From the NCBI GenBank assembly GCA_905221605.1, contig CAJNDS010001324.1, forward strand, positions 254,001 through 318,000: a DNA stretch of 64,000 bases, read 5' to 3'. The notes under the pieces are model-generated. The model was not told where the DNA came from and did not search any database. It saw only the letters and a list, made by a program, of their open reading frames with translations. The position numbers were made by a program, and so were the translations under genes. This document shows, one piece after another, positions 10,601-20,700 of the stretch (positions are counted from its first letter, which is position 1; each line of letters starts with the position of its first letter). Origin of the DNA: Symbiodinium natans (lineage: Eukaryota; Sar; Dinophyceae; Suessiales; Symbiodiniaceae).

Positions 10601-13600
10601 GGACAACAACATCTTTGACCTTAACTGGCACACTGTGAAGGATGTTCCCCCTTATACTAGCAGTCCTAAATCGGGATTATGTTCCCACCCCCTCCTCACC
10701 CCCTCCCCCCCCCCTATTATCATCCCCATGAAGGATGAAGGTGTGCGAGTCCAATCGGGCCTGTTTGTTTGCCGAAGAACTGCGTGGCGAATGCCCCTAT
10801 CTGGCGAGGGGGCAGGGTTCTTGGGCACAGAGTGGCACTTCTCAAAATACATGCACCGCCACATCGCATGTTCCTGAGTATGTCCTTAGCTGGTGTCATG
10901 AGGCACGTACAAAGCAGGAGCCACTACTTTAGCTGACACACACACACACAGACGCACTCACCAAAAAGTGAACGGAAGAAAGTAAAAACGACGACGACGA
11001 CGACGACGACGACGAGGATGGGTATTCCAAGACCGGTACCCGTCTGTTCCCAAAATAGTATAACATGTCTTGAAGGGATTCCGAAACGGGTACCCCGAGT
11101 TTTCGGAAAGACCCGTTAGGGTTTAGGGTATAGGGTTTTCAAACCCACAGGGAAAAGGAGACTAGCGTGAAAACTATAACTCCGAATCGGATACCTTAGT
11201 GTGAAGACGCACACATTAGACCTTACAACAATTTCGTTTGGTTCAAAACGGGTACAGAATACAATTACTCCATTTTCCGAGTCGGCCGTTTCCTTGCTGC
11301 GGATTCGACCGAAACTTGGTTTCTGAATCACTCGCTCGTAGCTCGTTTCAGCAATTCTGGTTTCCCGGTTCAGCGGCTTCCGATTCAGCCATGCTTGTTT
11401 AGGGTTTAGGGTTTAGGGTTTAGGGTTAAGGGATGTTTAGGGTTTAGGGTTTAGGGCTTAGGGCTTAGGGCTTAGGGCTTAGGGTTTCTGATGTCGCCGA
11501 TTGCTTTCCGACGTATTCGTTGGCCTGCTCAGAGCAGTTGTCTACCTGACCTGCCAACTTCACAGGTGCAACTAGCAATCTCTCATCTCTTGTTTTACCG
11601 TATCGGGCAGTTGACGGGGCAAACGTATACATGGGCTTTGCGAAAGAAATTCTTGCGACGTGTACTTAGTAGACAGTTGAGGACTTCAGGGTTTAGGGTT
11701 TAGGGTTTCAGGTTCAGGGGTTGTGAGTTTGAATAGAAGGGTGCAGGTTGAGGCAGGAACAACCCGTGCCTGAGCAATCGCTGAGGCCAGAATGCTGGGC
11801 TGAGGCAGCTGCGGGTGATTGAACCCCTGGTTCTCTTCGCAGGGAAGGAGGGAATTAGGGCCCCCATATAGAGCCTTTAAGGGATTATACAGTTCATGCC
11901 CGCATTCCCTACTAACCCTAACCCCAAACCCCAAACCCCAAACCCTAAACCCTAAACCCTAAACCCTAAACCCTAAACCCTAAACCCTAGACCCTAATGA
12001 GAGTTGTTTCACTGGGTTTAGGATTCAGGGTTCATGGTGCTCTCAGAGTCGTCCTTGGAGGTGGCTGCCAGCCCTGTCATGTCAGGGGTGTGTGCGGGCT
12101 CAGGGTTTTGGGCCTAAAACTTGAGGGTTTAGGATTTAGGGTTTAGGGTTTAGGGTTTACGTTTTAGGGTTTGGGGTTTAGGGCGCTTAGGGTTCAGGGC
12201 GTTTAGTGTTTAGGGCGCCTTTATTTCGGGAGAATGCCAACATCATGCCACGATCGTGCGCGGTGAAGGTTCCCAAGACGGGCCAGGGCAGCAGGTGAGC
12301 GGTGGCACTGTAGGCGCAAACCGTGAGCTTGCAAGAATTTCTCCTGCGCTTCATATGTCTTTTGATAAGGGTTTAGGGTTTAGGGTTTAGGGTTTAGGGT
12401 CTCAAACATACACACAGAATGTCAGCTTGCGAGTATGGAGAAGACGATCATGGGATCTCATGCCCGCATTTTCCACGTCTCTTTGGCTGGCCTCCTAAAT
12501 CGGGTGACAGGGTTTCACCGGCCAGGCCGCTCATTTCCTCTGCTTTGCGTGGGTCCTGAATCACGGACGGACATAGTGAAGTCTGAGCCGTGTCTCCCCC
12601 GAGCTACATGTTTGCTGAACCCACCGGAGGAGTTGCCAAGATTGTCCCAACTCTAAGCAAGGGCCGCGCAATACCAGCAGTTTCACAGTTATGCGTGATT
12701 TTTGTCTCGTGGTTTGGGTGTTCCTTGCCAGACACTCGTGCGATCGGCGCTTTTTCAACACCCCAATCACGGAATGCGTCTGTTTCACCTGGCGTAGCTA
12801 CTGCACGGCTTATGAATATCTCGGGTGTCACAGGCAGAGAAGCCTCAATGCGTTTCTGGCTGGCATATGCTTCGAAGATGGACCGTATGCTCTGCCGTCC
12901 CGAGTGCTTGAAGGCGCATGCACAGATGGAAGCTCAGCATTCGTACTCTCAAAGACACCACCACTCTCCGCATGCGGCTTGCGCAGCTCCATGAGCTTGC
13001 AGACTCAGACCTGAGCACGTGAGAACTCCACATGCTCGGGATCTGTGCTCGTGAGGAAAATCTGACCGCTCCTTCCTCCTTCGTGGAAGGTCCTTTGCCA
13101 CACCGGACAAGTTGAGCAGCTGCAGCCATCATTCATCATCAATGAGCCTGCGCGTCACAGTACTCCTTCTCGCAAGTCCCCCGCGTTAGGACAAGCTCCT
13201 TCACCAAAGCTTGACTGCCTTGGGTTCAGTCAGGTGTGCAATCACCAACAAAAAGGGGCGCTACATGGCCCCTCTTTTCTTGTGTATACCAAACTCCCGT
13301 TTGCCGGTGCCGAGTTCCGAGCAAACCCCGTGTGCCGCGCAGGAAATCTGCAGCCCGGCCTCCAGCCGCTCACCGGCCCCATGGATCCGATCACAGTTCC
13401 CAACAAGGAGAGTAATTCCCTTAGGGTCCCTATATGAATATGCTTTCATACACCCCCCCCCCCCCAGCACCTGATTAAAAATTATTACGGCCCCGAGGGT
13501 AGCCACCTAGTTTTCCTGGTGACTGAAGCCCGGCTTCTCTCCTTCCTCCTCCAGCATACTATCCGTTTAACATCCTCTTAAGGGTTGAAACCTGAATCCT

Positions 13601-16600
13601 TGAAGCCAGCACTGGGCAAGGACGTGTTCGGAAGGAAAGTCGATCCGACCAGGACAGGGATTGGCCAGAGGGCAACATCGGCGCCCAGCCGTGTTGACAA
13701 ATACTTCGCGGTTCTTCGTTGGGAAATAGGTATGTGCCCTCTACGATGTAAGGCACCTGAGGGACCTTGGCATGTCGTGTCTGTTATTCATGTGCCCCAT
13801 GCCAGGGCAAGCTTGATGCCCAAACCCGAAAGCTTGATTCCTAAACCCTAAGCCCTAAACCCTAAACTCTAACCCCTAAGCTCTAAACTCTAAACCCCAA
13901 ACCCTAAACCCCAAACCCTAAACCCTGCTCCACAACAGGAACCAATCCGCAAGTTTCGCCGGCGCCGACGCCTTCTGCGTGCCGAAAAGGCTTGGGCGGC
14001 AGAGCGTCTCAAGGGTAAGTTGCTGCATAACCCCCTAACCCCTAGACCCTAAACCCCAAACCCTAAACCCTAAACCCTAAACCCTAAACCCTAAACCCTA
14101 AACCCTAAACCATCCCTCAGCCTTCAGTAGAGATGCTTCTGCTGGCAGTGACGACGCCACCGTGCGAAGCGGCAGCCGCATCACCCAGGGCAACCTGGAG
14201 CTGAGTGAAGCCCTGGGCCCAGCTCAGTTTGGGGTTGAGGGTTTGGGGTTTAGGGTTTTGGGGTTTGGGGTTTAGGGTTTGGGGTTTGGGGTTTAGGGTT
14301 TGGGGTTTAGGGTTTGGGGTTTAGTTAGGGTTTAGGGTTTAGGGTTTAGGGCTTAGGGCTGGAAGTTCTTCCCCCGGTCTTCCCGAGGGCGGGCTTGGCG
14401 CGCGAGAGCCTACGCCGGAGCGGCGGTCGGTCCCCGGCCAGGCGCCGGGAGCTGCCATTTGCAGGGTTTTTCGGGGTTTTTAGGGCTTTTGGGGTTTTGT
14501 AGGGGTTTTTAGGGTTGTTACGGGTGTTTAGGGCTTTTAGGGTTCGTAGGGTTTTTAGATTTTTAAAGATTTTTTAAGGGTTTTTTTAGGGTTGTTGGGG
14601 TTTTGGGGGTTTTGCGTTTTTTTTTTTTTTTGTTTTTTTTTGGGTTTTGGGGGGGTTTTCGGGTTTTAGGGTTCAGCTAGGGAACTCGGGAGCTCTGCAG
14701 AACTTGGGTTCACCTCCTTGATTGTCTCCGAGATGCTGTAAGCTTTCAGTTGACATGTGGTAGCGGTGCAGAAAAATGGGCCTGCCCCCAAGATAGCCAT
14801 GAGGCAGGTTCACTTTTTGGAGTGAGGGTTCCCTTGAAGCTCTCCCCCAAGTGGACAGTGCATGCCTCTCTCTGGGCATGGTGCCTCATTCTTGCTGCAA
14901 CTCTGCAACTGCGATGTGACTTCTTTGTGGTGCTTTACTGTAACTTTAGATCTTTAGCTTTTTTGGGTTTCTTGGGTTTCGTAATAAGGCAGCTAACAGT
15001 TTAATTGTTTACTACCCTCCTAAGTGCAGCCAAGACTTGTCTTTCTTCCAGGTGTTGCGTGGCGGACTTCGGCCAAAGGTGGGCATGGGCCGGGGCGCAG
15101 TGTGCGTGATGTGGGGGTTGACGGATATTTGGGAATCCCGAAGATAAACCCTCAAATGGTAGGATTCCCTTATACAAATAAGGACCTCCTTAGTAAGGTA
15201 CCCCCTAGTTTCCTAAACCCCAAACCCTAAACTTTAAACCCTAAACCCTAAACCCTAAACCCTATACCCTAAACCCTAAACCCTAAACCCTAAACCCTAA
15301 ACCCGAAACCCCAACTCCCCTGAACCCTCTGCGCGATCCTCCTCCGTGAGGATCACCTTACTGGCAGCGCCTGCGTGACTTCTGCCGCTCTCCCGCAGAT
15401 CTCCGATCCCCAAGAGCCCCAGAGTGACAGAGGGTTTAGGGTTTAGGGTTTAGGGTTTGGGGTTTAGGGTTTAGGGTTGCATCTTTCCCCGCCCCTCTTT
15501 TTTTTCCCAGGACCGGCAGGATCACCCCCTGGCCTTGCCGCGCAAGGCGCGCTCGTCAGGGGCCTTAACCCCACCCTGCAAACCCTAAGCCGCCCAAGCG
15601 CCTTAAACCCTAAACCCTAAACCGAAACCCCTTCACCTGCCCCTAAACCCAGAAAACCCTAAAACCCCAAGCCCCTAGACCCCCTAGACCCTAAACCCCT
15701 AACGCAAGCCCTCATTCCCCAAAGCACTAAACCCAAGAAGCCCTTCCCCCCAAAAGGCAAAACACTTGCTTAAGGAAGCCTTTCCCCCAAAAGGCGAACC
15801 CTTAATTCCGTAATAGGGATTATAATAGGGATACTAGAACCCCTATTCAGGACTGTTAGTATAAGGGGGAACATCCCAACCTAAGCTCCCAAGAAGCCCT
15901 TCCCCAAACCCCCTAAACCCCTAACCCCTAACTCCTAACCCCAAACCCTAAACCCTAAACCCTAAACCCTAAACCCTAAACCCTAAACCCTAAACCCTAA
16001 ACCCCTACAAAAAGGCCGGCAGCGCTGGGCCTGGCACCGGCTCTGGGGGCTCGGTCCACATCATTGCCGGGTGGCGGCCTCCGAAAGCAAAATGGCCAGT
16101 TCTCAAAGTTCTGGTCCCTTTCTTGGGGTACCCTAAAACCCTCAAACCCTAAAGCCCTAAACCCCTAAAACCCTAAACCCACAAGGGACCGTAACTTCAA
16201 GAAATGGCCAGTTCTCAAAATTCTGGTCCCTTTGTGGGGTACCCGAAAACCCTGAAACCCAAAAAGCCTGAAGCCCAAGAACCCTAAAACCCCTAAAACC
16301 CCTGAAACCCTAAAACCCTAAAGCCTAAAGCCCTAAGATCCTAGAACCCTAAACCAACCCCCAAAACCCTAAAACCTGAAAACCCTGAAGCCCTAAAGTC
16401 CTAAACTTCCTGGAACCCCTAAAGCCCTAAGCCCAAAAGAGGCCGTAACTTCGAGAAATGGCCAAAAATGCAAGCCTCAGGATGACTCTAAGGCAAGGGG
16501 CTCTGCGGTGGCTTCTAGCTCCGGGTTTTGGGGTTTTGGGGTTTAGGGTTTTGGGGTTTAGGGTTTTGGGGTTTTGGGGTTTGGGGTTTAGGGTTTAGGG

Positions 16601-17078
16601 TTCAGAGCTTTTGCTTGCGAGAGCAGTCGATGCCGCTCTGAGACGTTGAGGCCGACAGGCTTCGTGCCTGCAGGACAAGGCTACGACGTCGACTTGGAGG
16701 CCCGTGCACTTCTAGCAAAAGCCCTTAAACTGGGAAGCCCTGGGATGTTCCCCCCTATGCTAACAGTCCTTATAATAGGGATTATAGTCCCCCCCCCCCC
16801 CTACTACTATCATCACTATAGAGGACCGTTAGTGTATGTATGTAATGAGAGTTTTGCGGTAACCCCTTTGTTCGGTAACCTCTTCGCGGGGTTACCGGGC
16901 CACTCTCTCTGGTATGGGGGAACATGAACAGGGGAAGCCTATGAAATCCCCAAACCTTCAAAACGTTCAGCCACGGTAAGTAAGCCTCTATGAGCGTCCT
17001 CTGAATTTTGAGCAGGTGGCGGTTCCTGCTCCTGCGCCGAAGCCGGAGGCTTCTGGCTACAAGCCGGTGTGGGGATGA
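6943..17078 (+). CDS. Unrecognised multi-exon gene, Pro/Ser/Gly/Arg-rich product
   Basis: Not recognised. Exons that join in frame with the GC/GT/GA-AG|G rule of the neighbours: 6943 (or ATG 6952)-7052, 7198-7251, 7894-7988, 8152-8188, 8439-8507, 8648-8685, 9032-9073, then from 9253. They give a start such as [15 protein letters not shown], Ser-rich [29 protein letters not shown] and [18 protein letters not shown]. Further exon-like islands without repeats: about 9870-9920, 10267-10339, 12240-12295, 13941-14010 (basic, [16 protein letters not shown]), 14118-14228 ([17 protein letters not shown]), 15350-15430 and a last one at 17016-17078 ending YKPVWG and TGA. Joins after 9253 were not resolved, so one gene or two is open. 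Composition suggests a largely disordered protein; no domain seen. Confidence 0.42.
7056..7160. repeat. CCCTAAA array
   Basis: Telomere-like array with some CCCCAAA units in the first intron of the unknown gene, beginning right after the exon ending at 7052. Confidence 0.9.
7400..7745. repeat. Compound pyrimidine tract (CTT/TCC/CTCACT)n
   Basis: About 345 bp of almost pure pyrimidine on the + strand: first (TTACTC)n, then (CTTCCT)n, then a long (CTCACT)n hexamer run. It lies in an intron of the unknown gene. Several reading frames stay open across it but are products of the repeat. Such mirror-repeat purine/pyrimidine tracts can form triplex (H-) DNA. Confidence 0.92.
8005..10415. repeat. 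Telomere-like arrays in introns of the unknown gene (first half)
   Basis: GGGGTTTA variant at 8005-8115 (8-mer with one extra G), CCCTAAA at 8525-8610, TTTAGGG at 8715-8752, CCCTAAA at 8920-8990, TTTAGGG at 9100-9192 and 9410-9450, a long CCCTAAA run at 9613-9855, TTTAGGG at 9938-10002, CCCTAAA at 10128-10230 and TTTAGGG at 10339-10415. The run at 9613-9855 is about 30 units with few errors. Confidence 0.88.
8836..8916. mobile_element. Short palindromic intron element, copy 2 (with a solo end at 8758-8803)
   Basis: Starts gatgttccccccttatacta, core gcagtcctaaatagggat, ends taaggactagcatccc. A related partial copy with the same left half (actaacagtccttaataggg) lies just upstream at 8758-8803, so two insertions or a partial duplication occurred in this intron. 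Confidence 0.6.
10506..10598. repeat. Left member of a 95-bp direct repeat pair
   Basis: Begins atgtccttagctggtgtcat and ends with a (CA)n run followed by ccaaaatgtgaacg. The partner at 10880-10974 has the same order of motifs with about 80-85% identity by eye. The pair flanks a GATGTTCCCC-type palindromic element and about 180 bp of other DNA. Confidence 0.7.
10641..10735. mobile_element. Short palindromic intron element, copy 3 (degenerate right end)
   Basis: Left end gatgttcccccttatactag and core agcagtcctaaatcgggat are clear. The right half is interrupted by a C-rich stretch and ends tatcatccccatgaagg, which lacks the expected gggggaacatc. Confidence 0.5.
10880..10974. repeat. Right member of a 95-bp direct repeat pair
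   Basis: Begins tatgtccttagctggtgtca, contains caaagcaggagccactactt and a (CA)n run, ends ccaaaaagtgaacgg; homologous to 10506-10598. A (CGA)8 trinucleotide run follows at 10990-11014. Confidence 0.7.
11015..13840. other. Mostly unassigned stretch within the unknown gene
   Basis: Contains TTTAGGG blocks at 11398-11488, 12125-12190 and 12368-12400 and a CCCTAAA block at 11913-11995. The segment 12400-13440 is the longest repeat-free part of this gene region, with several short open frames on both strands but none with recognisable protein content. One exon-like island at about 12240-12295 ends at a canonical gtgagc donor. A C run lies at 13448-13464. Confidence 0.4.
15809..15877. mobile_element. 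Short palindromic intron element, copy 4 (right half intact)
   Basis: Contains taatagggattataataggg and the well-preserved right end caggactgttagtataaggg plus ggaacatccc. The left terminal repeat is missing or eroded. Confidence 0.55.
16090..16463. repeat. Dispersed direct repeat aatggccagttctcaaa...
   Basis: Two copies of a 44-bp segment starting aatggccagttctcaaa and ending ggggtaccc lie at 16090-16134 and 16202-16245, and a partial third (ccgtaacttcgagaaatggcc) near 16442-16463. The units are separated by degenerate CCCTAAA-like sequence, so the larger repeat unit is about 110 bp. Confidence 0.7.
16742..16926. mobile_element. Short palindromic intron element, copy 5 (enlarged, 185 bp)
   Basis: Starts gggatgttcccccctatgct, core aacagtccttataatagg, and ends tatgggggaacatg. 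The middle is longer than in other copies and includes a second hairpin built on ggtaacc (ggtaacccctttg and cggggttaccgg, 16858-16898). Confidence 0.55.
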
Positions 17079-17779
17079 GTAGGGTTTAGGGTTTAGGGTT
17101 TAGGGTTTAGGGTTTAGGGTTTAGGGTTTAGGGTTTAGGGTTTAGGGTTTCGGGTTTAGAGAGTCGACTCGGCGTGGCCGCAAGAGCTGACGTGTACCAT
17201 CGAGCAGGTGGTGGCCGTTGCATGTACTCAAGGCCTCAGGAAAGAGGCTGCCCCTCACTCCATGGCCTTGAATTCTGCCAAGTGCACTTGTCTCACAACT
17301 TCTTCACTGTATCCGAACCCTTGGGACATCGTCCTTCATTGTTGCTTGTATTTTGTTTGGAGCGGCAGTGCCCCGTGGGAGAACCTATACATAGCCATAC
17401 TCGATGTCTGCACGATTACACCCGAAACCTCAAGCCCAGCCCCTGGCGGGATCAGAAGCATCCTGTCTTGGATGGTCGCGTGGTGAGTGTTCAAAGGGCG
17501 CAGCTTCCCTGTTCTTGTGCTCAGTGAGGAGCGGACGCATGTGCCAGCATTTGATGAGTGCTTGGCCTCGTAGCAATTTGCTGCTTGCAAACGTGGACTG
17601 CCGACATAGTACCCGACTAGTACCCAGGAAGTGCCAGAACAGCAGCTTAGGTGACTGATGCTCTGCTAGCACCGCTGCCCCGCAAGACTCAGAAGTCACA
17701 CTGAATGCGTGACTGCTCACTGCATCATTCTCGGAAGTCTCGCATTTTTCTCGCAAGTCCTGTCGAACACTGGCTCACG
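17079..17779. other. Intergenic region upstream of the amylase gene
   Basis: A TTTAGGG array (17081-17155) follows the TGA that may end the previous gene. The remaining 620 bp are non-repetitive, with short open frames on both strands but no exon I can justify. It should hold whatever directs amylase transcription and, if this is a dinoflagellate, the trans-splice acceptor; I cannot point to either. Confidence 0.5.
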
Positions 17780-20700
17780 ATGGCTTCCACGGTGGCTGTG
17801 ACCTTCAACGTGGACTGCTCCTGCACTGAACATGGCCCGGAGCTCAGAATCCAGCAAGGGAAGTGGCAACTTCCCTGAACCCGAACCCCAAACCCCAAAC
17901 CCCAAACCCCAAACCCCAAACCCCAAACCCCAAACCCCAAACCCCAAACCCCAAACCCCAAACCCCAAACCCCAAACCCCAAACCCCAAACCCCAAACCC
18001 CAAACCCCAACCCCACCCCAAACCCCACACCCTAAACCCCAAACCCCAAACCCCACACCCCAAACCCCAAACCCTAAACCCTAAACCCTAACCCCGCTCT
18101 CTGCTGAAGGTGAGGAGGTCTTCGTCGTCGGCTCCCACAAGAAGCTCGGAGCCTGGGATGTCACCGAGGCCCTTCTTTCTGGGGAGAGTGGAGGCGACTA
18201 GAGCTCCCTAGGATTCCTTAATAGGGTTTAGGGTTAGGGTTTAGGGTTTAGGGTTTAGGGTCTAGGGTTTAGGGTTTAGGAATCCATAAGACCCTAAAAG
18301 TCCTCACAGGCCCTTAAACGGCCCCTTAAACGCCTTGAAAACGCATTTAACACACCCTCAAAAAGCCTCCGAAAAGCTCTTGCAAAGCCCTTAACCCTTA
18401 ACCCTTAACCCTTAACCCTTAACCCTTAACCCTTAACCCTAAACCCTAAACCGTTGCCTGCCACCAGGCGCTCCCTTGCACCACGTCCGCCGCGATGTTT
18501 CCGCGTTGGAAGTCCAAAGCAGCCAAGCTGCCAAACGGCAGCAGGAGACTTGCTCGGTTTGGGGTTTTAGAGGTTGAGGGGTTGAGGGGTTTAGGGGTTT
18601 TGGGGTTTGGGGTTTAGTAAGGGTTTAGGGGGGTTAGGGGTTTGGGATTTTAAAGTGCTTGGGATTGAGGGGGTTGAGGATTGGCTGGCAGGCCAAGGGT
18701 TTGGTGGTACTGCTGGGAGGGCTGCTACTGGTATCCGCGACTTTTTTTGTATTCTTTTTCAGTGGCAGTGCACCGCAAGGGCTGTGGTCTCATGGGCAGT
18801 GCGCTTCGCGTTTCGTGCGCGGTTTCGTGGTTAGGTTGTAGGCCTCATGTCTCTGCCAGGATTGAGTTCAGTTTACAGGGTATCTAAGGGGTATAAGGGA
18901 CCATAGAACTACCCTGAGATTCGTGCCGCAGTCTCGTGTAGGTGCCCGCCTGCCAGGATTGAGTTCAAGGTGGTGATCCGCGGCCCGCGTGGGAACCGTT
19001 GGGAGCATGGAGAGAACCGTCTCCTACAGGCCTTGGGAGGGAGAAGTTTGTGGCTTTGGGCCCCAAGACCTAAACCCGAAACCCGAAACCCGAAACCCTA
19101 AACCCTAAACCCTAACCCCTACACCCTAAACCCGACACCCTAAACCCTAAACACTAAACCCCAAACCCTGAGCAGCAGCTCTTGAACCTCCACGTTGGTC
19201 GATGCCAGGGTTCCCCGAGGCCTCTGTAAGGAATCCCCCAAAAAGGAGGGTTTAGGGTTTAGGGTTTAGGGTTTAGAGTTTAGGGTTTAGGGTTTAGGGT
19301 TTAGGGTTTAGGGAGGAGGGCAGCCGCCTGATCCGATTTCAAAGAATCCCCCCCTGCCCCCCCACCTCTGTGCCTCAGGTGGATGTGCCAAGGAATTCCG
19401 AGGTGCAGTGGGTTGACAACCTTACACACAGTAAATGCCATGCATATTATATATATATATACATAGAGAATAGTGTCTTCTTCTTCTTACTATTATTACG
19501 ATTATTATTATTATGATTATTGTTATTATTATTATTATTATTATTACTATTATGATTATTGTTATTTATTATTATTATTATTATTATTATGATTATTATT
19601 ATTGTTATTATTATTACTATTATTATTATTACTACTACTACTGTTATAGTAATAAAAGAATAACTATTAGTACTATATATACACATGTATATGTATATAT
19701 ATATATGTGTATATATATATATATTTGCATGCAACATCAATTCCTGTAGGCTCTTCAACTTTTGACCTAAATATAGACATGTACAGTAGAGCTGCCGATG
19801 TGGTTGCATTGATGTTTGTTCGCGTGGTCACTTCAGAGGGCACCCTCCAGCGTCTTCCCTAAAAAGTCAGTGTTGAAGGAAGTTGGTATCGGAGTTTCAT
19901 GAGGTCAGAAGTCGCGGGGCAGCTGCCTGTAGCTGTAGCTGGTGCCGAGTTGAGGGCTGATCCGTGGAGACATACTGGACTTCGGTTCCTGCGGTGCCAT
20001 GCAGGCAAAGATGGTGAGCCTGACTTGGGGGCAGGCTGGTGTCAAGGCCCAAGCATAGCCGGCAACTGACAATAGCTTGTGGCTAGCATTGGCTTCTCAA
20101 AAGCTTCAGAAGGTGAAGAATGGCGCGAGTGCTAACATCCATATTCCACAAACGTCTTGCGAAGTACCCTGTAGCCTCTGTGTGGTGAAGCCTAGTGCCT
20201 AGGGTGGCAGAGTAGCGGCTGCGGAAGCTTGGTTTCGTATGGAAGGATGCCGAAGGTGAAGACATTGTTGGGGAGTTGCCCACGACCGCCGGTGAGTTTG
20301 CGCGGGCCCCTGGGTCAGTCGAACCCTGGTAGCCAGAGTTTCGTGTGTTCTGAGTGGCAAGAGTCCCTCCCATGAATTTGTGGGATCTGCTGAGTTCCGG
20401 CGCACCAGCTCCCCTGGTGGTGAAAAGCTGCCTGGCTGCACAGACAGCGCCTTTCTCGTCTGGAGTCTGGGTTGAGGGTTGAGGGGTTACTTGGAGGTTC
20501 ATGGTACGTCCGAACCAATTACAACAGTACTTGTTACCCACTTATCAGCCCCCTAAGTGCCCTAGCATGGCTATCAGTACCGTTTTTTAGCATCGCCGAG
20601 GATGATGCAGAAGCGCGGGAGTCGGCACCTCTGTCGCGGCAGCAACGGTCAAGTGAACCTGGAGATGACAAGGACGGGTGATCCCCTACTTGGAGGTTCA

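Larger units (their letters stand above)
13845..16605. repeat. Telomere-like arrays in introns of the unknown gene (second half)
   Basis: CCCTAAA/CCCCAAA at 13845-13930 and 14035-14112; TTTGGGG/TTTAGGG mix at 14227-14362; degraded GGGTTTTT series at 14462-14670; CCCTAAA at 15213-15305; TTTAGGG at 15434-15475; CCCTAAA at 15930-16003; a loose 8-mer series (CCCTAAAA, CCTGAAAC) at 16130-16430; TTTTGGGG at 16523-16605. Confidence 0.82.

Noticed and set aside
17717-18084. NPKPQTP and GVWGLGF repeat proteins
   Set aside because: Translation of CCCCAAA arrays on the two strands; the region is amylase intron 1.
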